Assembly (NCBI GenBank): GCA_024509875.1
Contig: JAMPIV010021226.1
Span: 157,501-221,500 of the forward strand
Reading direction: 5' to 3'
DNA: 64,000 nt
Source of the DNA: Oreohelix idahoensis
Lineage: Eukaryota; Mollusca; Gastropoda; Stylommatophora; Oreohelicidae
The notes beneath the pieces are model-generated. The model was not told the DNA's origin. It ran no database searches and worked only from the letters and a program-made list of their open reading frames with translations. Positions within the stretch are counted from its first letter, which is position 1. Each line of letters opens with the position of its first letter. This document shows, piece by piece, positions 33,476 to 44,747 of the stretch. Position numbers and translations under genes: made by a program.

Positions 33476-35338
33476 AAAAATTGACTGTAAGTGTTCAGGA
33501 CGTGTATGAAATTGCTTGAGCATGTTAATATGAAATATCTTTTTGTGTCCCTTGATATCTAAGACGTAATCAACGTCGGAAATTTTATCAATGACTTTGT
33601 AAGGACCATTCCAAGATATCAATAATTTATTGTTATTGTGAGGAAGTAACACATAAGCCTCATCGCCTGGGAATAATTGGCATAATCGTCGAGACCTATT
33701 TTGTAGAGATCGAGCCTTAGCTTTTGCAGCCTCAGAAGAAGCTGTTGCCAACTGGCAAGACTCAATAATGTTCTTCCGAAGACTAATCACGTACTCGTAA
33801 GATGACTGAGTGTCCTGAGTCATCTCCGCGTCAATTAATAAGTCTTTTATTAGTCCCATAGGACCTCTTGGGGGAGCACCAAAAACTAATTCAAAGGGAG
33901 AGAAGCCAGTTTGTTCATGCGGTACCTCCCGATAAGCAAATAGAACAGCTGGGAGTGCTCTGTCCCAGTCATGAGGGTGCTTAGCAGTAACCTTATGTAG
34001 TAGTTGTTTAAGTGTACGGTTAAGTCTTTCAACCGCACCATTACTCATAGGATGATAAATACTACTTAAATTCCTATCAATGTTCCAAGTTTTCATGACT
34101 TCCTTCATGGTGTCAGATATAAACTGTGACCCATGGTCTGATAAAAGTTTTCTAGGAAACCCTATTCTAGAAAAGATGAGATGTAGTGCATCAGCTACAT
34201 CTGTAGTAGTGGTGGTCTTTAATGGGATAGCTTCTGGCCATCGTGTGCACAAATCAATGCACGTAAGGACGAATCTATGTCCTCTGGACGATGGTAGCAA
34301 TGGACCAATAATATCTATTGCCATCTTGTCAAACGGTCTTACTGAGATATCGCAAGCCTGAATAGGCGCCGTGTGAAAAGCTCCACGTGCTTTCACTTCT
34401 TGGCATGTAGTACAGGAACGTACATACTGCGAAATATCTCTTGACACTCCTGGCCAAAAGAATGAAGACAGTACTCGAGATCGTGTTCGAGTATATCCCA
34501 TATGTCCAGCACAATGTGAGTCATGTGCATGTTGAAGAATGTACCGTCTAAAAGTATACGGGACCATAACTTGTTGTTTCATTTGTGATTTGTCATTAAA
34601 ACATCTAATCAATATGTCATTTTTAATAACAAAACAATGTTTGTTATTATTACCTGAGGATAGATTGTCAACTTTATCAACCAGCTTAAAAATTTTTTTT
34701 AAAGATTTATCCTCTTTTTGTTTGGTTGCAAATGTTTCCCTGTCAATAGGTGAATTGACTACAAATTCCTCTTGGTTGTCTGCATCCATTTTATTATCAT
34801 CAACTTTCTCCATGAGTTGAGTCTGCGCTCTAGTCGTCACGGCGTTTCCAGTGCATAGGTTATGTTTCTCCCATTCTATGATCTCATCTGGAGTACAATC
34901 TTTACTGCCGTGTATACGACCAACCATCAGATCAGCTATAGGCTTTTTTAGCATACATACTTTTACGTTCCCTGTGAAAAAGGGTGTTCTAATATGAACA
35001 ATAGCTGTTGGGTAGAACTCAATAGTTCCACCAAATGTCATGCAGCGTACATATTCTCCTGTCGCACAGCTAGGATGTACCAGCGACTGACGTACACCAA
35101 TCGTTGTGGATCCTGAATCCCTCAGCACTGAGACGACGGATCCATTAACTAATCCCCTGTTAAAAATTAGTAAGCCTGTTCCATCGTTGACTGCAAGACC
35201 TACCTGTGGTATAATATGTCCGCAGTTAAGCACTGTTTCTTTCGCCTTCTGAAAAATAAGATTGCATTGTTGGCAACTATTTGCCACATTATAATTAATA
35301 GCAAAACATGCAGCAGAAGACTGTTGTATTATTGTCAA
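33365..35338 (-). CDS. Protease and integrase (element B)
   Basis: 657 residues. Near residue 23 lies a C-x2-C-x13-C-x-H finger (CQQC to CGH). The retropepsin starts around residue 80 with VLRDSGSTTIGV and ends near IADLMVGRIHG. A spacer leads to the integrase zinc domain (about residues 280-330: HAHDSHCAGHMG, then FFWPGVSRDI and SCTTCQ). The core has AIDIIGPL, LLSDHGSQF and SNGAVERLNRTL, with 35 residues between the second Asp and the Glu (D,D35E). The C-terminal part (GDEAYVLLPHNNNKLLISW) is the usual SH3-like region. No RT lies upstream, so integrase precedes RT. Confidence 0.9.
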   Translation of the reverse strand: MTIIQQSSAACFAINYNVANSCQQCNLIFQKAKETVLNCGHIIPQVGLAVNDGTGLLIFNRGLVNGSVVSVLRDSGSTTIGVRQSLVHPSCATGEYVRCMTFGGTIEFYPTAIVHIRTPFFTGNVKVCMLKKPIADLMVGRIHGSKDCTPDEIIEWEKHNLCTGNAVTTRAQTQLMEKVDDNKMDADNQEEFVVNSPIDRETFATKQKEDKSLKKIFKLVDKVDNLSSGNNNKHCFVIKNDILIRCFNDKSQMKQQVMVPYTFRRYILQHAHDSHCAGHMGYTRTRSRVLSSFFWPGVSRDISQYVRSCTTCQEVKARGAFHTAPIQACDISVRPFDKMAIDIIGPLLPSSRGHRFVLTCIDLCTRWPEAIPLKTTTTTDVADALHLIFSRIGFPRKLLSDHGSQFISDTMKEVMKTWNIDRNLSSIYHPMSNGAVERLNRTLKQLLHKVTAKHPHDWDRALPAVLFAYREVPHEQTGFSPFELVFGAPPRGPMGLIKDLLIDAEMTQDTQSSYEYVISLRKNIIESCQLATASSEAAKAKARSLQNRSRRLCQLFPGDEAYVLLPHNNNKLLISWNGPYKVIDKISDVDYVLDIKGHKKIFHINMLKQFHTRPEHLQSIFHELMTTQYLLVIILTYLSSRKKNLLFLRYSYRYRYQ

Positions 35339-36662
35339 GTGGGACCTGAGCTATAGGGGTAGTATTATTTGTAACTGCCGCCCCTGTATTATGGTTGTAA
35401 TGAGATGATCCCCGAGAATGAGATCGATTCCGAGTATAATTGTTAGAATTATCTCGTCGTCCTCTATAGTAACTATTATCTCGATGTCTCGAGCCATGAT
35501 TATTACCATTCCAGTTATTGTTATTATTGGGAGTATGTGATCGATTATAATTAGTGTTATGTTGACCATTGTAGTAGTTTGTTTGAGGTGAATAATTTCT
35601 AGCTCGTGATCTACCTCTGTTGAACTCATTTTTATTGTTGAAATCATTATTATGTCCCTTCTGAAAGTTAACATTGTGATTTCTTTGGAACCTACTTCTG
35701 TCTACACTGTGATGTCTTTGTTTGTTATTATGATTGTAGGCCATATTAGACGCCACAGGTAGAGGTTCTCTTAATGAGGAGTTAGAAATGGTTGCATTCG
35801 GATGTGCCGAACAGTAGTTTAAAGAAATTTTTTCTAACTCGTCGATAGTACCTGGTTTACGCTCCTGCAAATATGCAAAAAATGGTTGGCTAACCGAAGA
35901 TAATACCTTATCCCGTAGTAGTAAATCAACTAATTTGTCGTACGATTTGTTGACTTCTGCCAGTTCAACCCATCTATTAAATGTATTGCGTATGTTCGCA
36001 ATGAATCCTGCAAAATCTTTTGGAGATTCAGGTAAAATTCCCTTAAATTTCAACCTACAGTGTTCCTCGTCCAGGTGAAACCTTCGTAAAAGCAAGGACT
36101 TAATAGCACCGTAGTTACTTGCTATTGATGGGTCAGCATTTTGAGAAGCCGTCAGTGGTTCTCCAACCAAGAATTCATTTAACTTGAGTACCCATGACTC
36201 TTCAGGCAAATGGTTTGTTTTGCAAGTCTGTTCAAAACGTGACAGGAACGATGAAAGGTCGTCCACGTTTAAGTTGAGAGTGGGTAATTTAAAGTTGTAG
36301 AAATGTTTAGTTTGGCTGGATGATGATCCATTTTGTGCGTTATTATTCTGGTTTGCATCAGCACTTTGTGCTTGTAATCTTGCTGTCTCCAATTTAATAC
36401 GCGCCAATTCCATTTCTTGTTGTAAAATAATTTCCTCTCTTTTCAATTTATTCTCTTCTTCCTGTCTGGCGATTGCTCTTTGCTCTTCTCTTTCACGTTG
36501 AGCAATCTCTCTCAATCTATTTTCCTTGTCAATTTGCTTCATCTCACGTTCCTCCATTTCTGCTTTATGTTTTTCCAGTTCAGCCTCAGCAAACTGACGA
36601 AGTTCTTGAGATTTATAACCATATTCCTTACCAATTTTAACGAAATGGTCTATAGTAAGCAT
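35295..36662 (-). CDS. Gag (element B)
   Basis: 455 residues. The N-terminal helix motif is HFVKIGKEYGYKSQELRQF, followed by a coiled coil to about residue 110 (Glu/Arg/Gln-rich). The capsid covers about residues 120-275, with FLSRFEQTCK and a SCAN-like VDLLLRDKVLSS and QERKPGTIDELE. The tail (about 300-435) is rich in Asn, Arg, His and Tyr with RGR repeats and presumably binds RNA, since no CCHC knuckle is present. It ends 44 bases inside the next frame, which lies +1 relative to gag. In element A the same junction is in one frame, so a lesion or a frameshift site are both possible. Confidence 0.85.
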   Translation of the reverse strand: MLTIDHFVKIGKEYGYKSQELRQFAEAELEKHKAEMEEREMKQIDKENRLREIAQREREEQRAIARQEEENKLKREEIILQQEMELARIKLETARLQAQSADANQNNNAQNGSSSSQTKHFYNFKLPTLNLNVDDLSSFLSRFEQTCKTNHLPEESWVLKLNEFLVGEPLTASQNADPSIASNYGAIKSLLLRRFHLDEEHCRLKFKGILPESPKDFAGFIANIRNTFNRWVELAEVNKSYDKLVDLLLRDKVLSSVSQPFFAYLQERKPGTIDELEKISLNYCSAHPNATISNSSLREPLPVASNMAYNHNNKQRHHSVDRSRFQRNHNVNFQKGHNNDFNNKNEFNRGRSRARNYSPQTNYYNGQHNTNYNRSHTPNNNNNWNGNNHGSRHRDNSYYRGRRDNSNNYTRNRSHSRGSSHYNHNTGAAVTNNTTPIAQVPLDNNTTVFCCMFCY

Positions 36663-38248
36663 TTTGACTTTTATATGGTAAGTAATTATTGATAATTACT
36701 GATTAAAATAGTCAATAGTAGCTTCAGAGTAATTATTATACTTACTCAACTTAGGAATATTCAATATAAATAATCACAATAGTACTGAACTCTTATGTCT
36801 AAGTTCAACTAATAGACAATATTTTGTAACAATATTGTATCTAAATACGAACTATATCATAAATAGTTATGATATCTGTTAACTATAATGTAATTACATC
36901 ACACAATTAATCTCAATATCCAATAATGTTGGGTATGATTCCTAGTAATTATATTGTTCAATGTACTAAGTCACTCTCTTAGTACCAGAAAAGTATATTA
37001 AATAATATACAATGGGTCTATTACCTCAAAGGTAGACTATAAGATTATTTTATTTGGTCAATATATATATATATTATATTATTATGCCCTAGGCATCTCT
37101 TATAAATTGTAGTGCTACTCTCTTGGACTATCACTGCATAATTATGCAATGTCCCATATTAACCTTAAATATCAGAAAAAATTAATTAAATTAAATTACA
37201 AGTGTATTATTGCATATAATATCATATTATTAATGTAGTATTTAATATATATCATGAGGACAAACAAAACAATGATGCAACTAAAGGGTACAAACAATGT
37301 CAAGACGCAAACAAGACATTTTCACAATTAAAAATGAATTTATGAACTAAATAAAACAAGCGGAAGTGTCACAAGCCAAATGAAGGGTCAAGGTCTGACC
37401 CGAGGTCAACTTAATATTCAAAGTACACAAAAAAAAAAAAAATGACTGCAAAAAATGATGACATCACAGGACTCATAACGGACGACCATTTAACAATCAT
37501 CAAATAAATGATAGTAAGAGGAGACTGGACGAAATAGTTAACGAACATGATACAAAACTGAATAAAAATGTGAACTTAGTACAAATAAAATACGCCAGTT
37601 ATCTACGGAACGGCACAGCTAACACAAATCGTCAAACGACAGCAGATTTGGACAGGTAGTCCAATGGCAAACCTCAATGGGGCTTCCAAAAGTGCAATCG
37701 TTTAACTGCCCTAAGAAACGACCGAAATCAATTCAGGCATCGTGAGAGCCACAGAATCTAATTTCGGTTCATCCTCCCTACCTCCCACTAATTAACAACA
37801 CATTAAAACAACCCAAAAAAAATACATGAAACACATTCAGAAAAGACATGCCTATGCAAGCAAAAGGCATGGACTCAGTATTACTGTTTGCAATGACGAC
37901 AGTATTAAAACAACTAGACTTATCTTTTCCGTTGCTTAGATCAGTGCTAGAGGTCGTCAACAGCTAGGCTAATGCCCCTGACTGTCTGCTCCTGTAGTCC
38001 ATATCGTGTGTTTGCTTCAAATGGCTCATGTTTCCCCTGGTTAGACTTAGAAACGGCTTTGGTTTCTCCGACAGATCACCTACACGACTTTCAGTGACGT
38101 CACGTTGTTAGGCATTAGAATGAGTAAGACGTCATCTTTGACTGGATCATGTGATCGAAACTTGATCATAAATATTATGGTTAACATGTGCGTAAGGAAC
38201 AGAAGTTTGTTTCTTTTTTCTGTCGTTCCCCGCATTCGGCCGCCACTT
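36663..38248 (-). other. Untranslated leader of element B
   Basis: About 1.6 kb between the 5' LTR and gag without a coding frame, AT-rich, with long A runs. Just inside the LTR the minus strand reads AAGTGGCGGCCGAATGCGGG. TGGCGGCCGAATGCGGGG is the likely primer site. Confidence 0.65.
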
Positions 38249-39047
38249 TGTTGCTGAGTTATTTGCCGGTTGAAGATCATACACTGAGTATGGTTACTTT
38301 AGTGATCTCTTGTTAATCGTGCTTTGTTTAGTATTACGCGAATTAGGGTGAAGGTGTTCATACAACTCAGTAGCATGGTATGAAGAAGTAGTTCATGTAA
38401 CTTGAACTCAGCAACATTAATGAAGTAATTAATGTCTTCAGATTGAGTCCGTAATATTTAATCACATGTACACACAGGATGATCATTTCAAATAGGAACA
38501 GAACATAAGTCCTTATAAGTCATGCATAAATTAATCAATAACGTAGACTGCTGGTTTACGTGTCAATGTCCGTTTAAGGATACAATGCAGTATTGTCGTC
38601 AGAACATCACAGCTATATGCACGCGCAGCTAGACATGGCTACCTGCCGACAGTGAGACTGCGAGTCTGAATATTTCATACGAATTTGACGATTATTCTCC
38701 TCCTTCTGAGGATTCTAGTTAAATACTAACCTCCATAAATTTTCCTCTCATATAGAGTTCTAGGACTGACCCTGGTCCATCAAAAATGTACATATAAATG
38801 GCTATATCATGCCATTGAATTGGAAGGTTAGAAAAAACGCAGCTATTCAGCTTGGCGGTCAAGTAACAAAGGGTAGCGTCTCCTAGTTACCGACTGTGTC
38901 CTAAACAACGCTAGACACGTCATAATCGATCGTGTATGGAGCGTTCAATAATTGAAACATCTATCGCAATATATTAAATGTCTTAACCTTTACATTTGCA
39001 CGTCCGCTAACCTTTAGCAGACGGGTTTATTATCATATACCGTAACA
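38249..39047 (-). repeat. 5' LTR of element B
   Basis: 799 bp. Relative to 30117-30914 I see one extra A in a run near 38835, one A/G change nearby, and three changes near 39025. Confidence 0.9.
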
Positions 39048-40876
39048 GTGTGACATTTGGTGGCACTTTGGAAAAATATTTAACTCCTATCATTCACATT
39101 GCTACTCCCTTATTTACGGGAGATGTCCACGCGTGTCTTCTACCTAATCCTATTGCGGATCTTATCATCGGTCGTATTCACGGAGTTAAGGAATGCACCC
39201 CGCAGCAGATTGCTGCTTGGGAAGAGCAAAATATCCAAGCTGCCAATGCAGTGGTCACAAGAGCACAAGCTCTTAATATGCCTCAAACTTCATCAACAGA
39301 AAGTAATGAAGTGCATAGCCAAGATGATCACTTGGTAATTTCACGTGACTCTTTCATAAAATTGCAAGAAGATAATCCTTCTTTTAAAAAATTCTTCATC
39401 CTTACACAAAAAAGATGATCCAAATCAGAACACAAATCGCAAATCTTGGATTACAATGAAGAATGGCGTACTTGTACGTATGGTACAAGACTCGTCTACG
39501 TCTATGCGTTCACAAATTCTCGTGCTCAAGAGTATAAGAGAGCAAATTCTGCAACATGCACACGACTCTCAGTGTGCTGGACATATGGGTTTTCCCGTAC
39601 TAAGTCAAGAGTTCTTGCGGCTTTCTTTTGGCAATTTGTTAATAAAGACATACGTATTTATTGCCGATCTTGTAAAATATGTCAAGAAGTTAAATCAAGA
39701 GGCCCACGTCATGCAGCACCTATCCAGGCTGTAGACATTCCTATTCGGCCGTTTCAGAAAATGGCAATAGATATTATTGGTCCGTTTAAGATCAAGTCAG
39801 CCAGGGGACATCAATTAATCCTAACATGTGTTGACATGTGCACACGTTGGCCAGAGGCTATACCTCTTAAGAGCATATCCACTGTCGATATCGCAGACGC
39901 TTTATGGCTGATATTTTCTCGTTTGGGATTTCCCGGAGAAATATTGTCAGACCATGGCACCCAATTAATATCAGACACTATGTCGCAGGTGATGTCTGCT
40001 CTGCATATTAAAAGGTCTCTGAGTAGTATTTATCACCCAATGTCTAATGGGTTAGTCGAACGTCTGAACAGAACACTAAAGAACTTACTTGGTAAGATAA
40101 CTGAGGATCATCCTCAGGATTGGGACAGGGTTTTACCCGCGGCTCTCTTTGCATATAGAGAGGTCCCCAATGAACATACAGGTTTTTCTCCGTTCGAACT
40201 TGTCTTTGGCGCGCGACCGCGCGGTCCTATGTCTTTACTTCATGATCTTATAACTGCTGATAATATTAACGATGACACTCAATCTTCTTATGAGTATGTC
40301 ATTGCTCTCAGGCAGAAGATTATTGAGGCATGCAAACTAGCAACTTCCTCGTCCAAATTTGCTAAAGAAAAGGCAAGGCGGTTTGCAAATAAGAAGAGAT
40401 GCCTACAACAACTTTGTCCTGGCGACAAAGCACTTGTTTTGCTCCCTTGTAGGGAAAACAGACTTCTTATTGCATGGAAAGGTCCGTATGCAATAGTCTC
40501 AAGAATTTCCGATGTCGACTATGTTGTCGATATTGATGGAAAGCATAAAACTTTTTATATAAATATGCTTACGGAATTTCATGAACGACCAGACTATTTG
40601 CAGCCTATTTTCCAGGCTACGGACGATGCTCCAGTCCCACATGGTCATTACTCATCCCTGTCGGTAATACAGGATAAGGAAACTATTTTCTCAGATGTTA
40701 ATCTTCCTCTTCCAGTGATTCCACTTCATTCTACGGAATCATGGAAAAACGTTACTGTTTCTCCTAATTTATCAATTGAGGAACAGCGACAAGTTTCTTC
40801 TACGTTAAAAACTTTTCGGGATGTCCTTACCGACATTCCTGGACACACAAGTGTCATTGAACATGACATAATACTT
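39048..40876 (+). pseudogene. Protease end and integrase (element A)
   Basis: It resumes after element B with TFGGTLEKY and a protease end at IADLIIGRIHG. After a break near 39420 the integrase follows: HHCC domain with SRVLAAFFWQF and SCKICQ, core with AIDIIGPF, LSDHGTQL and SNGLVERLNRTL (D,D35E spacing kept), then GDKALVLLP. It ends in a linker (FRDVLTDIPGHTSVIEHDI) that in element B leads straight into RT. Here a LINE intervenes at 40877. Small shifts near 39420-39600 disable the zinc domain. Confidence 0.85.
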
Positions 40877-40918
40877 CTTTCTTCTTCTTTGATCCTTAGC
40901 CGCCGACCGTCAAAGCAG

Positions 40919-43155
40919 TCAGTGGCCATCACGCCTAGTGGCGTCTTGTAGGGCAACAACAAGTTGATTCCACTTTGCACGGTCGGTGGCCATCCTTCGT
41001 ACAGTGCCCCAACTCTGGTTCATTCTTTGCATCTCAGCCTCCACAGTCCTCCGCCAAGTTGTTTTTGGTCGGCCTCTTTTTCGTTTTCCTTCAGGGGTCC
41101 AAAGCATAGCTGTTCTTGTGATGGCATCGGGGTCTCTTCTGTGGACATGAACAACCCAGTTCCAGCGTCTGCCAGCTATGATGGTGTGCATGTCCTCTTG
41201 CTTGCTACGAGTAAGCAGATCTTGGTTAGTGATGGTATTCGGCCAAAAGATTCGGTGAATTTTTCTTAGGCATGTTGTGTGAAAAGAGGACAATTTCGAC
41301 ATTTCCTTCTCTGTAACTCTCCAGCATTCCGCACCATAGAGAAGCACAGAAAGCACACAGCTCTGATATAATCTTAATTTTGTGCTTGTGCTGTATTGGG
41401 AGGACTTCCAGATGTTGTTTAGGCTAAAGAAAGCTGTTCTTGCCTTATTCATTCTGATGTTGATGTCTTTGCCTGTCCCGCCGTCTGGTGTTACTATGCT
41501 TCCTAGGTATGTGAAGGTATCTGTCTGTACCAATTGCTTATTCCTTACTGATATGGGCTCAGGGTTGCTCACATTGAGCGTCATGACCTCAGACTTCTTT
41601 AAATTGATGTTCAAGCCCACCTGCTGGCTAAACTTATTAAGTCTATCCGTTTTTTTTCCTGGATGTGTTGATGTGAATGTGCTAGTAGTGCAATGTCATC
41701 TGCATATTCCAGATCTTCCAATGTAGAAAATGTTGTCCATCTTATTCCTCTTGGACTGCCCTCTGTTGTCTGGCGCATCACCCAGTCTTTAACTGTTAAA
41801 AATAGATTGGTTGATAAGGGGCATCCCTGTCGTACTCCTGTCTTCACCTCAAAGGTTAGGTTGCTCTGCCCAACACTGCACGTAAAGTTTGCATAGAGGC
41901 TTTTTATGATTGACACTATGCAGCTTGGAATTCCATAAGCCCTCAGTATTTTCCATAAACTGTCCCTATGTATGCTGTCAAAAGCCTTTTCAAAATCAAC
42001 GAAATTAATGTAAAGCTGTCTTTGCCATTCTGAGCACTGCTCTATAATGTTCCTGAGAGTGAATATATGATCTACACATCTCCTGTTCTTTCTAAATCCT
42101 GCTTGTTCTTTCCTCAGTTTGTGATCTACTGCCTTTGAAATTCTCTGTATAATTATCCTGCCTAGTATTTTGCTGGGAACTGGGAGAAGAGTGATTCCTC
42201 TCCAATTATTGCAGTCTGCAAGATCTCCCTTCTTGGGCAATTTAACAATTATTCCTTTGTTCCACTCTGATGGTGTTGTCCCCGTTTTCCAGACTTGTGC
42301 AAATAGTGGTTCTAATAGTTCTGCTGCTAGCTCAGGGTATGTCTTAAATAGCTCTGCATTTAAGTTATCATGGCCCGGTGCTTTGCTGTTCTTTAACCCT
42401 TTGATTTCTGTGATGATTTCTTCTTTTCGTGGAATGTCTGTATTCACATCTAGATCGTTTTCAGCCTCAGGAACATTCAATTGTGTCTCTGGTGGTTCCC
42501 TGTTCAGAGTTTCTCTGAAGTGCTCTGCCCATCTTGTTTCTTGTCCCTCTGCTGTCGTGATGAGATTACCTTGCTTATCTCTTACTAATGTAATATTGTT
42601 TGCACCTCGTTTTCCGCTGATGAATTTAGTTATTTTGTATACTGTGTGCTTTGTTCATTTCTCAGTGCTGCCTCCTCTGCCTGTCTTGCAAGATCGTCTA
42701 GGAAATTCCTTTTGTTTGCTCGGGTTTGGCGTTTAACTTCCTTGTCCAGCTGACTGTACTGGTCGCTATATAGTTGCTTTAACCTGGGGGACTTCGCTTC
42801 TGTTTTCTTTCTTTTCATTTCCTTTCTCATCGTTATGGTGTTTAAAGTTTCTGGTGTTATCCAGTCTTGCTTCTTCCTTTCCTGGAATCCCAAGCATGAT
42901 TTGCTGCTTTCTTTGTATATTGTTGAAATGGTGTTGAAATTCTGGTCTATATCATCAGTCAATGTCTTTTCCTGGCTTTTGGCAAATTGATATCGTTTCT
43001 TTATGTCGGCCGTAAAAGCTTTTCTGGTAAGGGAGTCCTTCAATTTGCTGATGTCAAACCTTTTCTGTGTAGTTACAGTTGGTGCAGCCCTTCTTAGTTT
43101 CACTTTCAGTTTTGCTACTACTAAATGGTGATCACTTCCTACATCTGCACCTCTT
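40919..43155 (-). pseudogene. LINE reverse transcriptase and linker (inside A)
   Basis: Minus-strand frames at 43103-42630 (linker), 42480-41611 (RT fingers and palm) and 41620-40919 (thumb). Motifs: NSKAPGHDNLNAELF, LPKKGDLADCNNWRGI, RKEQAGFRKNRRCVDHIF, NFVDFEKAFDS, VRQGCPLSTNLF and the catalytic EYADDIALLAH. Then FTYLGSIVTPDGG, VLLYGAECWRVTEK and, at the end, GKRKRGRPKTTWRRTVE. The thumb is one frame off the palm near 41620. Apart from these shifts the domain set is complete. Confidence 0.85.
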
Positions 43156-43160
43156 CTTAC

Positions 43161-44747
43161 TGTCGTGAAACGACTCTCACCGACTTTTTCTTCTGTCTAT
43201 TATTTTATTCCTCTAAAAATCTCTATCGTTAGATTGAAAACATTTTCCCTTTAGTTGACTTTTTCATTCTTATAATGAAAGAGTCTCTCTCTCTTTAACA
43301 GTATTTCACTAGCTGAATTCTCACGGCAAAAGGTAATAAATTATTCCCTTAGCCAGCGAAATTCATTTCTAACTCGAAGGTGAAACACAGTACAACGACC
43401 GGAAGTGACCTGTGTTGGGTTCACAGAGGGAACTCATGTAAAACAGCCGGCAACGATGAACGAACGCTAGGGCGAGTTGAAACGAAGTTAACTTGATATC
43501 CATGCGACCAAAAGATGTATTTGCAACAATGCCACCCAAATCACAGCCCACCCCTGCCCGGGAACCTCACCTGGAATTTTAGGAGGGAATTATAAGGATT
43601 AGACCACTAACCTTCATTCGGAACAGACGTGAGTTTATGGGCCCTAGAGAGGGGCATTTCTGGTTGCAAATATCGGTACGGTAGTGAATTCGTTGAGCGA
43701 ATCCACCCAGGTTGCGGTTACAAAGTACAAACCAGGTTGCGGTTACACAGTACTTAACTAGGTTGCAGTACCAGATACTAAACCAGGTTGCGGTTACCAG
43801 ATACCTAAACCAGGTCCAGGGTACAAGTCCATGGTACCAAGATTACCCTTACCCAACCTTATCCTATCACCCAGTAACCATCCCACACATCCCATAAACA
43901 GAAGAGGTATTCAGCAGAGGTGACTTACCCCATCCTTATCTGTGATGTGCACTGAGTCCAGGGAAGCAAACTCTGACACCCTCTGAACCCATAGAACTGT
44001 TTTATGAGACCAACCTGCTGGGGATTGACCACCCCAGTGCACTTAATTCTGAATCAGTTTTGATAGTCTCACCCACTATCTGCGTGCAGAAAGTGAAGCC
44101 GGGACAGAGTTAGCCATTGAGTGTGAACTCTCCGGAGAAGAACTGAACCAAAATCATCTCCGCAGCTACTACAGTCCTTCGGAGAGTTGAGTATAATACC
44201 TACCAGCAACACTACCATAGAAAAGATCTCTGGTCCAAGTGATGACCAAAACTAGTTGTTTTTTTTAAACTAGTAGAGCTAAACCTTTTTTTTTCTCATA
44301 TATTTATATATATGTATATAAAAAAAAAAAATGTAAGATTCCATACCCTTTTATCCAACTTTACATAACAGAGTCTGTTGTTATTTTTCTTGTTAACTTT
44401 ATTTGGGTTGTATTTTGTTTTAAATATAATCTACACCCTGGGGGCTCAGCCATAATTCAATTAACTTCTATTGGGTCGGGATATTTTAATTGTGGCTGGA
44501 CACCAAATCTCTTTCTCAACCTTATGTGCTTTACACAGTCCTTTTGTAGGATTCCTGAGGAAGAATTTATCGTCCAGAAAATATCCTGTTTAGGTACCAG
44601 AATTCTCTTTTTTAGTAAATTTCTAGTACACTATTTCCCGAGGAGAGGCAGTTCTATTATAAACTCGGAAGCTATCAATAAGACAGTATTATCTTTATTC
44701 TTCCATTCCATCCAAGCTGTCCTATCTCCTCAAAACACCTCGCGACA
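43161..44747. repeat. Solo LTR inside the LINE
   Basis: 1587 bp, TGTCGTGAAACGACTC to CACCTCGCGACA, with 5-bp duplications CTTAC at 43156-43160 and 44748-44752. Removing it restores the LINE endonuclease, where QDVKV connects directly to RRGADVGSDHH. It contains a loose tandem run (AACCAGGTTGCGGTTAC-like, 43705-43815) and an A run near 44320. No gag or pol. The parent family is not in the window; the TGTCG...CGACA ends resemble, but do not match, those of element 1. Confidence 0.85.

Larger units (their letters stand above)
30117..39047 (-). mobile_element. Gmr1-like LTR retrotransposon B, nearly intact
   Basis: The ends are TGTTGCTGAG and CCGTAACA, with TSD GTGTG at 30112-30116 and 39048-39052. 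It is inserted antisense in the protease of element A, whose frame resumes with TFGG right after. The LTRs (30117-30914 and 38249-39047) differ by about five changes over 799 bp by eye. The minus-strand order is gag (36662-35295), protease and integrase (35338-33365), RT (about 33475-32385), RNase H (32422-31937). Only single-base shifts separate the frames. This is the youngest and most complete mobile element in the window; whether it can move is unknown. Confidence 0.9.
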
